Position numbers and translations under genes: made by a program. Below are positions 7,942 through 17,377 of a stretch of 64,000 nt of DNA, one piece after another. The notes below the pieces were generated by a model. It had not been told where the DNA came from, searched no databases, and saw only the letters and a program-made list of their open reading frames with translations. The first letter of the stretch is position 1. Each line of letters begins with the position of its first letter. Location: NCBI RefSeq assembly GCF_019038465.1, contig NZ_JAFKRH010000026.1:36984-100983 (forward strand), read 5' to 3'. The DNA is from Synechococcus sp. CCY 0621 (lineage in GTDB: Bacteria > Cyanobacteriota > Cyanobacteriia > PCC-6307 > Cyanobiaceae).

Positions 7942-8799
7942 TCAATCGACCGGCCGGCAGCCCTCGAACCACATGACGTGCCGGGCAGGGTCGTAGTCCT
8001 TGTACTGACCCGTCAGCTGGATGCCCTGGCCGGTCCTCAGCGAGAGGGCATAGGCGCCCTGGCCCTTGGCGGCCAGGCAACTGATCTGCGTCAGGAAGCG
8101 GAACTTGCCGAACCGGATGGCCAGATCGTTGGTGGAATTGGGAATCTCGTAGGCGATGCGATAGGAACCGCCATCCTTGGCGACGTGGGCCACCCGACCC
8201 TTGATCGTGAAGGTCTTGCCCTGGTAACGGGAGGGAATCGACGCGGCGTTGGTGTCGGCTTCCTGCGAGATCTGCTGCGACAGCACCAACGCATCAATGA
8301 CCACCGGCGCCGCCGATGATACCGCCCCCGCGCCGCGCTCCGCAGCAGCGATGCCGTCGGGGCCACCCTTGATGGCGTTGAGCATGGCGCAGAGTTCGTT
8401 GCGGGCTCCACCAGCCCCCGCCAGCATGCCGGCCGGCAATTTCGCTTCCAGCTTCACCCGGGCGGCGGCCTGCTCGGCAAGGGCGGTGGCGATGATCGGG
8501 AACGGCCGGGCGGAGCCCGATCGCGGCTGCTCCAGCAACATGCTGCCGTCGTCAGCCTCTTCGCTGAGGATGTCGTAACCCCGGGTGGCCGCGATGCCGC
8601 GCAGCTGGCGAATTGCCACCGGTGGTGACAACTCCGCGACGGTGACTTCGGCGTGGAAGCGAATGCCGGAGAGGGGGTTGCCCTTCTGCGCGAAGGTGTC
8701 TTCACAGCTGCCGGCACGGGCCGCCGAAGGTAGGGCGAGCGCAACGGCCAGACCGGCCAGGGGAACAACGAATCGAAGGGGTGAGCGGAACAAATTCAT
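7942..8799 (-). CDS. Secreted protein with C-terminal OB-fold (tRNA_anti-like)
   Basis: A 285-residue protein with a clear Sec signal peptide (basic N-terminus, hydrophobic core, SAARAG cleavage region near residue 29). The middle is helical. The C-terminal 120 residues (ALVLSQQISQEADTNAASIPSRY, then GKTFTIKGRVAHVAKDGG) resemble the tRNA_anti-like OB-fold seen in secreted bacterial proteins of unknown role. Two cysteines in the C-terminal domain (ISCLAAKG, EGCRPVD) may pair in the periplasm. Function unknown. Confidence 0.75.
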   Translation of the reverse strand: MNLFRSPLRFVVPLAGLAVALALPSAARAGSCEDTFAQKGNPLSGIRFHAEVTVAELSPPVAIRQLRGIAATRGYDILSEEADDGSMLLEQPRSGSARPFPIIATALAEQAAARVKLEAKLPAGMLAGAGGARNELCAMLNAIKGGPDGIAAAERGAGAVSSAAPVVIDALVLSQQISQEADTNAASIPSRYQGKTFTIKGRVAHVAKDGGSYRIAYEIPNSTNDLAIRFGKFRFLTQISCLAAKGQGAYALSLRTGQGIQLTGQYKDYDPARHVMWFEGCRPVD

Positions 8800-8850
8800 C
8801 AGGGGCTCTCGGGGGATGACTTTACCGAGATCCTGCGCGGTTTGTCCCAG

Positions 8851-9267
8851 CTACTCCGCGTGGCTGTCCCAGGATTCCCCTTGCAACACGATGCGATAGC
8901 CATCGTGGTCGGCGAACGTGCGCCCATTCTTCTCCCAGTAGGGATTGAAGGAGGCGGCGGACTTGAACCCAGCCAACGCCATAGCCTGGCAACGCTGCAA
9001 CCATTCCTGCCTATCGGGCACAAAGAAGACAACCAAATCTTCCGGGGTGGGTGTTGGGGCGACAGGATGATGGCGGCAGCAGGTGAATTCGAAGTGATAA
9101 CTACCTCCCGGCGCCCCAAGCATGACGCCGTCAAAGCCATCGTGATCCTCGAAATTGTCGAGGCGCATCAGGCCAAGACCGTCGCGATACATCACCTCGG
9201 TGCGGCGCAGATCCGTCACCGGACGGGCCAATCGGACATGGGGCTCCATGACCATCGTCAACGCCAT
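8851..9267 (-). CDS. VOC family (glyoxalase-like) protein
   Basis: A 138-residue protein of the vicinal oxygen chelate fold: the repeated beta-alpha-beta-beta-beta pattern is visible in VRLARPVTDLRRTEVMYRDG and, in the second half, FADHDGYRIVLQGESW. H/E positions typical of the metal site (HFEF near residue 58; DHDGYRIVL) are present. Family members include glyoxalases, dioxygenases and antibiotic-binding proteins, so the reaction is uncertain. The start may be the second Met (MVMEPH). It is a single gene. Confidence 0.85.
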   Translation of the reverse strand: MALTMVMEPHVRLARPVTDLRRTEVMYRDGLGLMRLDNFEDHDGFDGVMLGAPGGSYHFEFTCCRHHPVAPTPTPEDLVVFFVPDRQEWLQRCQAMALAGFKSAASFNPYWEKNGRTFADHDGYRIVLQGESWDSHAE

Positions 9268-9288
9268 CCATCGATCCTGACGGAATCG

Positions 9289-9630
9289 TCAGCCCGCGGT
9301 CGCTCCTTCCCAGGCCCCCGGATCCAGAAACGTCTCCGCCGGCAGCGGTCCCGCCAGGCACCGCTCGTCACTGGGGTTGAGGGGCCCGGCCAACAGTTCG
9401 GCCGCGGTGATGCGGGCCGACTCGGGCAGGGCCGGCTGGTCGGGGTCGAAGGCGGTGGGGTGGGTGATGCTGCTGGAGAAGCCCCGGAAGATCAGCAGCT
9501 CGAAGGGCTCGTCCTCCCCCTGGGCCGGCAGGGTGCCCACCAGGCGCAGCACCCGGTCGGGGCGACCACGGCTGATCGTCTCCAGGGCAGCCAGCAGGGC
9601 GGCGATGGCGGGGGAGGCGGCGTCGGTCAT
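9289..9630 (-). CDS. Conserved small cyanobacterial-type protein
   Basis: A 113-residue acidic protein. The block LIFRGFSSSITHPTAFDPDQPALP looks like a conserved core that I associate with a protein shared by cyanobacteria and plastids, but I cannot confirm the family. The ATG at 9630 is chosen because it falls 4 bp after the stop of the upstream gene, so the two are probably one operon. The frame extends further upstream to 9795, but that part is antisense-like and overlaps the neighbour. Function unknown. Confidence 0.75.
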   Translation of the reverse strand: MTDAASPAIAALLAALETISRGRPDRVLRLVGTLPAQGEDEPFELLIFRGFSSSITHPTAFDPDQPALPESARITAAELLAGPLNPSDERCLAGPLPAETFLDPGAWEGATAG

Positions 9631-9634
9631 GGCT

Positions 9635-10246
9635 TCAGAACTCGCCGGCCACCCGGCCCAGCCGCGGCAGGCGCACCACCAGCCATTGCAGCAGCCCCAC
9701 GGCGTAGGCCACCAGGGCCGCATAGCCCACGAAGGCGGCCACCCCCGTCGTCCACTCGCCGCCGAACACGAAGGCGAACACCTTGGCCACCACACCGTGC
9801 AGCCCCAGGGGCGCCTCCTGCCAGGCCCGGCAGAGGCGCAGGGTGGAGCCGCCCATGCAGGGAAGGCCAGTGACGGCCAGGCTGGCCCCTGCCAGCGACA
9901 GCAGGGTCAGGCTCCAGCGCCAGATGCGCAGGGTGAGGGGCAGGGCCCGCCAGGGGGGCATGTCGGCCAGCTCCTCGTTGAGATCCACCCAGAACCACAG
10001 GCTCACCACCACCAGCAGCGGCGCCACCACCAGCAGCAGGAAGCCGGCGGGGCGGTTGTCGGTGAGCAGCAGCAGGGCGATCAGCTGCAGGCTGGCCACC
10101 TTCCAGTACAGGCCCATCAGACGCACCAGCGCCTGCTCCTTGCGGAGCGCCGCCCAGAGGAGCAGCACCAGCGGCAGCCCCACGGCGAACAGCATTCCCA
10201 GCCGCACGTCGAGCCAGACCAGGGAGCGATAGAGCTGTTCCGGCAC
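9635..10246 (-). CDS. DUF3177-like membrane protein
   Basis: A 203-residue membrane protein with about five helices, starting at a GTG (PEQLYRSLVWLDVRLGMLF). The N-terminal LYRSLVWLDxRL block and overall layout match the cyanobacterial DUF3177 family. The frame stays open far upstream (to 11548), but that extension is antisense to the FIST gene and is rejected. The gene is divergent from the FIST gene with a 60-bp gap and sits just upstream of the small conserved gene at 9289-9630. Function unknown. Confidence 0.8.
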   Translation of the reverse strand: MPEQLYRSLVWLDVRLGMLFAVGLPLVLLLWAALRKEQALVRLMGLYWKVASLQLIALLLLTDNRPAGFLLLVVAPLLVVVSLWFWVDLNEELADMPPWRALPLTLRIWRWSLTLLSLAGASLAVTGLPCMGGSTLRLCRAWQEAPLGLHGVVAKVFAFVFGGEWTTGVAAFVGYAALVAYAVGLLQWLVVRLPRLGRVAGEF

Positions 10247-10306
10247 GTCCGCTCGGTTCGGTAAGGCGCCATTATCCGTGTGCCCCCCAGGCGATAGGGT
10301 CCGTTG

Positions 10307-11617
10307 ATGGGTTCCCTCCCCTCCTTTCCCTGGTTGCAACGCCGTCCCGGTGGCCCCTGGTGCCGCACCGCCCTCGGCCGGGACAGCTCGCTTCAGGAAG
10401 CGGTCAACCAGGTGTTCGAGCAGCTTCGGGGCGCCCCGGAGGCCGACCTGGCCCTGGTGTTCGCCTCCGCCAGCTACGCCAGCGACCTGCCCCGCCTGCT
10501 GCCCCTGCTGCAGCAGAAGCTCAGCGCCGCCCATTGGCTGGGCTGCGTCGGCGGCGGCGTGGTGGGCACCGATCCGGCCGGCGCGCCCCATGAAATCGAG
10601 CACCAGCCGGCCCTGGCGGTCACCCTGCTGCGGCTCCCCGGCGCCAGCCTGCGCCCCTTCGCCATCGACACCACCGCCCTGCCCGACCTCGATGGTCCGG
10701 CCGAGCCCTGGCGCGAGCGGGTGGGGGCCGAACTGGAGGAGGGCCAGTCGATGCTGCTGCTGCTCGACCCCACCGGCACCGCCATCAACGACCTGATCAG
10801 CGGCCTGGATTACGCCTACCCCAACACCACCAAGGTGGGCGGCATCGCCGGCCCCCACAGCGCCGCCCACGGCTCGCTTCTCTTCGGCAGCGGTGACAGC
10901 GACCCCGCTGACACCGTCCGCACCGGCGCGGTGGGCTGCCTGATCAGCGGCTCCTGGCGGCTCGATCCGCTGGTGGCCCAGGGCTGCCGGCCGATCGGCC
11001 CGGTGCTGGAGGTGGAGCAGGCCCAGCGCAACGTGGTGATCGAGGTGAGCTGCGGCAGCACCCGCAACAGCCCGGTGGCGGCGTTGCAGTCGATCCTCAC
11101 CGACCTCACCCCCGCCGAGCGGGAGCAGGTGAAGCATTCCCTGTTCCTCGGCGTCGGCCGCAGCGACTTCAGCCTCCCCACCGCCGACCTCACCCCCGTG
11201 GCGGAGGCGCCGGGCTCCTTCCTGGTGCGCAACCTGATCGGCGTCGACCCCCGCAACGGGGCGGTGGCGGTGGGCGAACGGATGCGGGTGGGCCAGAAGG
11301 TGCAGTTCCAGCTCCGCGATGCCGATGCCTCCCGGGACGAATCCCGCCAGCTGCTGGCCGGCCAGGCCCGGCGGCGCAGCGAGCCCCTGGCCGCCTTCCT
11401 GTTCGCCTGCCTGGGCCGGGGCGAAGGCCTCTACGGCGAGGCCGACGGCGACGTGAACCTCTGCCGGGAGGTGTTCGGCACCGTGCCGATCGCCGGCCTG
11501 TTCTGCAACGGCGAGATCGGCCCGGTGGGCGGCACCACCCACCTGCACGGCTACACCGCCAGCTGGGGCTTCCTGGTGCCGAACGAGCCGCCCGGGGGCA
11601 CCGCCACAGCGCTCTGA
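10307..11617 (+). CDS. FIST domain protein
   Basis: A 436-residue protein with an N-terminal FIST domain (about 20-220; VFASASYASDLPRLLP, GCVGGGVVGTD) and a C-terminal FIST_C part (about 230-410; FLVRNLIGVDP, GLFCNGEIGPVGG). FIST domains are proposed to sense small ligands such as amino acids and often partner with signalling proteins. There is no kinase or cyclase beside it here. The ATG at 10307 is used. The stop overlaps the trmB start by 1 nt (TGATG), so the two are translationally coupled, as is the next pair. Confidence 0.88.
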   Translation: MGSLPSFPWLQRRPGGPWCRTALGRDSSLQEAVNQVFEQLRGAPEADLALVFASASYASDLPRLLPLLQQKLSAAHWLGCVGGGVVGTDPAGAPHEIEHQPALAVTLLRLPGASLRPFAIDTTALPDLDGPAEPWRERVGAELEEGQSMLLLLDPTGTAINDLISGLDYAYPNTTKVGGIAGPHSAAHGSLLFGSGDSDPADTVRTGAVGCLISGSWRLDPLVAQGCRPIGPVLEVEQAQRNVVIEVSCGSTRNSPVAALQSILTDLTPAEREQVKHSLFLGVGRSDFSLPTADLTPVAEAPGSFLVRNLIGVDPRNGAVAVGERMRVGQKVQFQLRDADASRDESRQLLAGQARRRSEPLAAFLFACLGRGEGLYGEADGDVNLCREVFGTVPIAGLFCNGEIGPVGGTTHLHGYTASWGFLVPNEPPGGTATAL

Positions 11618-12333
11618 TGGTGCGTCAGCACGTCAATCCCCTCAGCCGGATCCACCAGCTGGCACGGCCCCTGCCGCCGCTGATCGAGCTGTTCGCCGAT
11701 CCCTCCCTGCCCCTCAACCTCGACATCGGCTCCGCCCGGGGCCGTTTTCTGCTGGCCATGGCCCCCCTGGCGCCGCAGCGCAACCACCTGGGCCTGGAGA
11801 TCCGCCGGACCCTGGTGGAGGCCGCCGAGGACGACCGCCGCCGCCAGGGGCTGTCCAACCTGCGCTTCCTCTACGGCAACGCCAACGTCAACCTGCCGGA
11901 GTGGCTGGCGCTGCTTCCCGCCGGGCAGCTGGAGCTGGTCACGCTGCAGTTCCCCGATCCCTGGTTCAAGCTGCGCCACCGCAAACGCCGGGTGCTGCAG
12001 CCCGCCCTGCTGCTGGCGATCGCCGCGGCCCTGGCTCCCGGCCGCCGCCTGTTCCTGCAGAGCGATGTGGAAGCCCTGATCGCCCCGATGCGGCAGCTGG
12101 TGGAGGCCAGCGGCGCCTTCGAGGCCGCCGGGCCCGAGGAGTGCGGCCCCGAGGTGAATCCCCTGCCGGTGGCCACCGAACGGGAAGGTCAGGTGCTGGC
12201 GGGGGGCCTGCCGGTGCACCGCAGCCTCTACCGCCGCAACACCGCCCCCCTGCCGCCGCTGGCCGATCTGGAAGCCCAGCTGGAGCCCACCGCCAGCGGC
12301 ACCGATAATCGCCTCGACGCTGAAGCGGATTGA
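11617..12333 (+). CDS. trmB: tRNA (guanine-N7-)-methyltransferase
   Basis: A 238-residue SAM-dependent methyltransferase that makes m7G46 in tRNA. Motif I is LNLDIGSARGRFLL (residues 33-46), the acidic ribose-binding residue lies in HLGLEIRR, and the TrmB signature LQFPDPWFKLRHRKRR is at about residues 109-124. Length is usual. It forms a chain with the FIST gene upstream and ictB downstream, each joined by a TGATG overlap. The call is strong. Confidence 0.96.
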   Translation: MVRQHVNPLSRIHQLARPLPPLIELFADPSLPLNLDIGSARGRFLLAMAPLAPQRNHLGLEIRRTLVEAAEDDRRRQGLSNLRFLYGNANVNLPEWLALLPAGQLELVTLQFPDPWFKLRHRKRRVLQPALLLAIAAALAPGRRLFLQSDVEALIAPMRQLVEASGAFEAAGPEECGPEVNPLPVATEREGQVLAGGLPVHRSLYRRNTAPLPPLADLEAQLEPTASGTDNRLDAEAD

Positions 12334-13649
12334 TGGTGCCTGCCCCAGCTCCCGTGCCCCTGCTGCTGCGCTGGCAGGGGCTGCTGGCCGGGCTTCCCGC
12401 CGGCCGTCTCGGCGCCCATCTGCCCCTGCTGGCGGGCTGGATCCTCTGCGCCCTGATGGCCGGCCTGCCCCTGGTGACCCGGGCAGGCCTCAGCCTGCTG
12501 ATCGCCGCCTCCGCCCTCCTCTGGGTGGTCTGGGCCCTGCGCACCCCGCCGGGTCGCCTCGGCGCCATCAACCTCTGGCTGCTGCTGGTGATCGCGGTGG
12601 CCGTGGTGGCCACCGGCTTCTCGCCGGTGCCCAAGGCCGCCCTGGTGGGGCTGTTCAAGCTGCTCAGCTACCTGAGCGTCTACGCCCTGATGCGCCAGCT
12701 GCTGGCCACCGCCCCGGTGTGGTGGGACCGGCTCGTCGGCGCCCTGCTGGCCGGTGAACTGGTCACCAGCGTGATCGGCATCCGTCAGCTCTACGAAGCC
12801 CCCGGGGCCCTGGCCCGCTGGTCGGACAACAACTCGGTGGCCGAAGGCACGGTGCGCATCTACAGCACCCTGGAGAACCCCAACCTGCTGGGGGGCTACC
12901 TGCTGCCGATCCTGCCCCTGGCCGTGGTGGCCCTTCTGCGCTGGCAGGGCCGGGGCCGGCGCCTGTTCGCCCTGGCCAGCCTGGTGCTGGGCCTGGTGGC
13001 CCTGGTGCTCACCTACAGCCGCGGCGCCTGGATGGGCATGGTGGCCTCCCTCGGCCTGTTGGGCCTGCTGCTGGTGCTGCGGCAGACCCGCGACTGGCCG
13101 CCGTTGTGGCGGCGCCTGTTCCCCCTGCTGCTCCTGGTGGGCGCCACCGTGCTGCTGGTTCTGCTGGTCACCCAGGTGGAGCCCCTGCGGGTGCGGGTGA
13201 TGAGCCTGGTGGCGGGCCGGGAGGACAGCTCCAACAACTTCCGCATGAACGTCTGGACCTCCGCCCTGGCGATGATCCAGGACCGCCCCTGGATCGGCAT
13301 CGGGCCGGGCAACAGCGCCTTCAACCTCATCTATCCCCTGTACCAGCAGCCCAAGTTCAATGCCCTCAGCGCCTACTCCATCCCCCTGGAGCTGCTCGTG
13401 GAGGCCGGCATTCCGGGGCTGCTGGCGGGGCTGGGCCTGCTGCTGAGCGCCGTCAAGGTGGGCCTGGGCCAGTGGCGCAGCAGCGCCCCCCTCGCCCTGC
13501 CCTGCCTGGCAGCGGTGGCCGTGTTCGCAGGCCTGGGGGTTCAGGGCCTCACCGACACGATCTTCTTCCGGCCGGAGGTGCAGCTCATCGCCCTGTTCAG
13601 CCTGGCCACCCTGGCCGCCGCCGCCCGGCCGGCGGATTCCCTGCCGTGA
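12333..13649 (+). CDS. ictB: IctB family membrane protein (O-antigen ligase fold)
   Basis: A 438-residue protein with 10-12 membrane segments and the Wzy/WaaL-type region around IGIGPGNSAFNLIYPLY (residues 321-337) and TYSRGAWMGMV (residues 226-236). It matches the cyanobacterial IctB family, once proposed to help accumulate inorganic carbon; the fold is that of O-antigen ligases, so a role in surface polysaccharide is also possible. The ATG at 12333 overlaps the trmB stop; the stop overlaps the GTG of the next gene (GTGA). Family call is strong; function is debated. Confidence 0.88.
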   Translation: MVPAPAPVPLLLRWQGLLAGLPAGRLGAHLPLLAGWILCALMAGLPLVTRAGLSLLIAASALLWVVWALRTPPGRLGAINLWLLLVIAVAVVATGFSPVPKAALVGLFKLLSYLSVYALMRQLLATAPVWWDRLVGALLAGELVTSVIGIRQLYEAPGALARWSDNNSVAEGTVRIYSTLENPNLLGGYLLPILPLAVVALLRWQGRGRRLFALASLVLGLVALVLTYSRGAWMGMVASLGLLGLLLVLRQTRDWPPLWRRLFPLLLLVGATVLLVLLVTQVEPLRVRVMSLVAGREDSSNNFRMNVWTSALAMIQDRPWIGIGPGNSAFNLIYPLYQQPKFNALSAYSIPLELLVEAGIPGLLAGLGLLLSAVKVGLGQWRSSAPLALPCLAAVAVFAGLGVQGLTDTIFFRPEVQLIALFSLATLAAAARPADSLP

Positions 13650-14632
13650 AGCTGATCGCCGGCTTCGATGCCGGCCAGACCCACACCACCTGCCGACTGG
13701 CCCTGGCCGGCGATGGCCTGGCGCCCACTCCGGTCCGGGTGATCGGCGAAGGCGACGGCCCCGGTGTGTGCCACCTGGCGGCCCCGGAGGGTCCTGAACG
13801 TTTCGAGGCCGCCTTGCGCGAGAGCCTGGTGCGGGCCCGGGCCCATCTCGTCGACGCCGGCGAGCCCGCCGGCACGGCCGTCCTGGTGGCGGCCGCCGTG
13901 GGGGCCAGCGGCATCGAGCTGGGCTCGCCGGTACAGGCCCACGGCCAGGCGTTGGCAGCCGAGGCCCTGGGACTGCCCCTGGAGCGGGTGCTGGTCACCG
14001 GCGATGAGCGCACCGCCCTGCGCGGGGCCTTCCCTGACGGCGCCGGACTCGTGGTGATCAGCGGCACCGGCACCATTGCCGTCGGCCGCGACGGCCAGGG
14101 GCGCGAGCACCGCTGCGGCGGCTGGGGCTGGCTGCTGGATGGGGCCGGCTCCGCCATGGACATCGGCCGCGACGGCCTGGCCCTCAGCCTGCAGATGGCC
14201 GACGGCCGCGCCCCCGACACCCCCCTGCGGCGGGCCCTGTGGGCTGCCCTGGATCTGGACCCGGACGATCCGGGTTCAGCGCAGCGGCTCAAGGCGCTGG
14301 TGGTGGCGGCCAGCTTCGGCCCCGCCGGCTTCGCCCGGCTGGCGCCGGTGGTGGATCAGCAAGCCAGTGCAGGGGAAGCGGAGGCCATCGCGGTGATGGA
14401 GCGCAACGCTGATGCGCTGGCGGCCATGGCAGCGGGGGTGGCCCGGGGCCTGGATCTGCTGGGGCCGGCGGTGTGCCCGATGGGCGGGGCGCTGCACCAC
14501 CTGGAACAGTTGCGACGCCCCTTCACCTCCCGGCTGGCGGTGGTCCTGCCCGGCAGCCGGTTGATGTCGGCGGCCGGTGATGCCTGCCAGGGGGCACTGG
14601 CCATGGCGGTGGAGCTGACCGCCCGGGGCTGA
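13646..14632 (+). CDS. BadF/BadG/BcrA/BcrD-type ATPase, N-acetylglucosamine kinase-like
   Basis: A 328-residue ASKHA-fold kinase. The phosphate-1 loop is GFDAGQTHTTCRL (residues 6-18) and the phosphate-2 loop is VISGTGTIAVG (about residues 135-145); CGGWGWLLDGAGSAMDIG follows. This layout is seen in N-acetylglucosamine kinases and related sugar kinases, which recycle cell-wall amino sugars in the cytosol. Start GTG at 13646 overlaps the ictB stop. It ends the FIST-trmB-ictB chain. Substrate is inferred from family resemblance. Confidence 0.85.
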   Translation: MKLIAGFDAGQTHTTCRLALAGDGLAPTPVRVIGEGDGPGVCHLAAPEGPERFEAALRESLVRARAHLVDAGEPAGTAVLVAAAVGASGIELGSPVQAHGQALAAEALGLPLERVLVTGDERTALRGAFPDGAGLVVISGTGTIAVGRDGQGREHRCGGWGWLLDGAGSAMDIGRDGLALSLQMADGRAPDTPLRRALWAALDLDPDDPGSAQRLKALVVAASFGPAGFARLAPVVDQQASAGEAEAIAVMERNADALAAMAAGVARGLDLLGPAVCPMGGALHHLEQLRRPFTSRLAVVLPGSRLMSAAGDACQGALAMAVELTARG

Positions 14633-14652
14633 AGCAGAAGTCCAGAACCTTC

Positions 14653-16713
14653 ATGCAACACTCTTCATGCATGAATTCTCTTCAAGCGGGAATGGTGAGT
14701 GCCAGCGAGACGTCTCGACCAGAAGAGAACACCGCCAGCCGTTATCGACCGGACATTGATGGCCTGAGGGCCGTGGCGATCGTCGCCGTGATCATCAACC
14801 ACTTCAACGACCGTTTACTCCCGAGCGGCTATCTGGGCGTCGATATCTTCTTCGTGATCTCAGGATTTGTGATCACCTCCTCCCTGGCCACCCACGCCAA
14901 GGAATCTTTCGCCGACTTCTTTCTGCGGTTCTATGCCAGGAGGGTGAAGAGGCTGCTGCCGGCACTGATCGTCTTCGTGCTCATCAGCGCCTTTCTGATC
15001 TGTCTCTTTGATCCGGATCCGGGCGTTTCACTGCGGACCGGTACAGCATCTCTGTTTGGCCTGTCCAACCTCTTTCTGCTGCACCAAGCCGTCGATTACT
15101 TCGCCGAATCCACCGACCTCAACATCTTCACCCATACCTGGTCGCTTGGCGTGGAGGAGCAGTTTTACCTGGTTTTTCCATTCCTCATCTGGTTCAGCGG
15201 CTTCGGCAGGCCCCGGATCGGGGGGGGCAGGAGACTTTTCCTGCTCATCGCCCCGCTGGCCGTGATGTCCTGGCTGGCGTTCCACTGGCTGAACGGCCAC
15301 GAACAGCCGGCCAGCGCCTTCTACCTGATGCCAGCCCGCTTCTGGGAACTCGCAGCCGGCTGCCTGATCTTTCTGCTGCTGCAGCGCGCTCGCCTGAAGG
15401 CTCTGCTCCAACGCCTCCCCCCCTTGCCGGTTCTGGGCCTCTTGGTGGCGACCCTGTTCAGCGCCCACCTCCCCTACACCACCGTGCGGGTCACCACGAT
15501 CGTGGTTCTACTGAGCTGCCTGCTGATCGCCAGCCTGCGGGCCGATACGGCCGGCCAGGCCCTGCTCTGCCGACCGGCGCTGGTGAGCCTGGGCCTGATC
15601 TCCTATTCGCTCTACCTCTGGCATTGGACGGTCCTCTGCCTGAGCCGATGGACCATCGGGATCCACGTCTGGACGGCCCCCTTCCAGGTGGCCCTGATGC
15701 TGGTCCTGGCGATGGCCAGCCACCGTTGGCTGGAGCGGCCCCTGCGCCGTGCGCGCTGGTCGAAGCGGGCCTGGGCAACCATCGCCTATGGCGGCGCAGC
15801 CCTGCTGGGGGCTGCCGGGCTGATGGCTGGAATGGCCAGTGCGGCGGGATTCCTGTCGCTGGATCGCCGCTATTCGCCCGCACTGTTCACCAATAACCAC
15901 GACACCGTTGAAGCCAAACCAGGCCAGGACCAACAGTCCATGTGCTCCGCCGGGAACCAGGTGACACGCGAACTGTTCGATCGCTGCCTAGGGAACGGAG
16001 CCAGCAGCATCGTGAAGCCGAAGGTGATCATCCTGGGCGACTCCCATACCGGGCACTACGTCAACGCGATCGTCAGGGCCCTTCCGGACATGGATGTAAG
16101 GAACTTCAATGTGGGTTGGGCCTGCGGCGTGATCGACAAGCGTGATATCGGCATTCATGAACTCTCTGGCCTTGTCAACTGCGCCGATTACGTGGACCTG
16201 GTCGATGGGATGCTGGCCAACGTTGTGCAGGCGGGTGATCTGTTGATCGTTGGCCATCGCTGGGAAGAGAAGCGGCGTTTTCCGCATCAGGCGGAGGCGC
16301 TTGAACGATTGGCCCTGAAGACGGCGCAGCGACATGCCTATCTTCTGCTTCTGGATGACGTTGGTGAACTCAAGACCAGCAACCCACTTTTCTGCGTCAG
16401 AAGCCCCTGGAGGCCCCTCCCTCCCGCCTCATGCAAACAGTCTCTCGCCAGCATCAACAAGGAACAGGCCGAACTGGACAGAGCCTCCAAGAGAGCACTG
16501 CAAAACAATCCAAACAGCTTCTATCTTTCGTTGAGAAAGTTATACTGCGAAACAACGGAGTCCTGTGGCGCCTATCTCGGCGAACAACTTGTCTACGCCG
16601 ATGGCAATCATTTGACGTATCAAGCCAGCCAGATCGGGGCCAGCGCCATCGGAGCCCGCGTCAGAGACATGCTCGCCCATCCAAAGCCCTGGCCATCCTT
16701 CCCAGGCCATTGA
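14653..16713 (+). CDS. Acyltransferase 3 / SGNH hydrolase fusion (OafA-like)
   Basis: A 686-residue polysaccharide acyltransferase. The N-terminal acyltransferase-3 membrane domain begins with RYRPDIDGLRAVAIV (about residue 31) and has about 10 helices to residue 400. A periplasmic SGNH domain follows, with the nucleophile Ser in IILGDSHTGHY and the catalytic Asp/His in YADGNHLT near residue 655. Such proteins O-acetylate surface glycans by passing the acyl group across the membrane. Several early Met codons exist (14653, 14671, 14692). GC content is lower than in the preceding operon, as is usual for surface-polysaccharide genes. Confidence 0.92.
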   Translation: MQHSSCMNSLQAGMVSASETSRPEENTASRYRPDIDGLRAVAIVAVIINHFNDRLLPSGYLGVDIFFVISGFVITSSLATHAKESFADFFLRFYARRVKRLLPALIVFVLISAFLICLFDPDPGVSLRTGTASLFGLSNLFLLHQAVDYFAESTDLNIFTHTWSLGVEEQFYLVFPFLIWFSGFGRPRIGGGRRLFLLIAPLAVMSWLAFHWLNGHEQPASAFYLMPARFWELAAGCLIFLLLQRARLKALLQRLPPLPVLGLLVATLFSAHLPYTTVRVTTIVVLLSCLLIASLRADTAGQALLCRPALVSLGLISYSLYLWHWTVLCLSRWTIGIHVWTAPFQVALMLVLAMASHRWLERPLRRARWSKRAWATIAYGGAALLGAAGLMAGMASAAGFLSLDRRYSPALFTNNHDTVEAKPGQDQQSMCSAGNQVTRELFDRCLGNGASSIVKPKVIILGDSHTGHYVNAIVRALPDMDVRNFNVGWACGVIDKRDIGIHELSGLVNCADYVDLVDGMLANVVQAGDLLIVGHRWEEKRRFPHQAEALERLALKTAQRHAYLLLLDDVGELKTSNPLFCVRSPWRPLPPASCKQSLASINKEQAELDRASKRALQNNPNSFYLSLRKLYCETTESCGAYLGEQLVYADGNHLTYQASQIGASAIGARVRDMLAHPKPWPSFPGH

Positions 16714-16731
16714 ACGGGCGAACCCCATGCC

Positions 16732-17340
16732 CTAACGGGCCAGCAGACCCACGGGTGCCAGGGCCAGGGCGCCGCCGAGAACGGCCAGCAGCAGGGCCAG
16801 ACGGGCCGTCCAGACCAGGGGCAGCCGGCGCAGCGCCAGGAACGAGCCACCGCTGACCAGCAGCGAGGCCGCCAGGGCGCCCGCCCACCAGCCCAGGGCC
16901 GAGCCATCGACGGGGGCCTCGCCGCCGTGCAGCAGGGCGTGCAGGGCGACCGCACCGGCCACCAGGGTGCCGGCGAAGGCCAGCCCGGGGCTGCGGCCAT
17001 CCCGGTGGGAGCGCAGGATCAACAGCGCCACTGCCGAGATCGCCAGGGCAGCCAGCACCTCGGCGAAGGGCAGGGCGAAGCCCATGGCCCCGGCCAGGCC
17101 CCCGAGCACCGCTCCGGCCAGGCCCCAGAGCAGCAGCTGGGCGGACAGATAGGACGCCGCCGCCCCGACACCGATCAGCAACAGCAGGTGGTCGACGCCG
17201 GTGATGGGGTGGAGGAAGCCGTAGCCGAGGCCGCCGTGGGCCAGGCCATGGGCCTGGGCCGGCTGGCCGATCAGCACGAAACCGAGGGCGGCCGCGCCCC
17301 CCAGAAGGGTCCAGGAGCGGAGGCCGGAGAAGTGGGTCAT
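16732..17340 (-). CDS. hupE: HupE/UreJ family Ni/Co permease
   Basis: A 202-residue protein with a signal-like first helix and about six more. The metal-binding signature is HPITGVDHLLLL (about residues 44-55), preceded by histidines after the first helix (AHGLAHGGLG). HupE/UreJ proteins take up nickel or cobalt. Start is the ATG at 17340, about 40 nt after the riboswitch. The upstream leader carries a cobalamin riboswitch, so the likely substrate is cobalt for B12 synthesis. A second, divergent HupE gene with its own riboswitch lies 427 bp away. Confidence 0.88.
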   Translation of the reverse strand: MTHFSGLRSWTLLGGAAALGFVLIGQPAQAHGLAHGGLGYGFLHPITGVDHLLLLIGVGAAASYLSAQLLLWGLAGAVLGGLAGAMGFALPFAEVLAALAISAVALLILRSHRDGRSPGLAFAGTLVAGAVALHALLHGGEAPVDGSALGWWAGALAASLLVSGGSFLALRRLPLVWTARLALLLAVLGGALALAPVGLLAR

Positions 17341-17377
17341 CGAGGTGCCCGGTCCGCGCCGGGGATGGAAGGAACGG

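Noticed and set aside
9635..11548. 637-codon frame that would join a soluble region to the DUF3177-like protein
   Set aside because: The N-terminal two-thirds are antisense to the FIST gene; the real start is the GTG at 10246.
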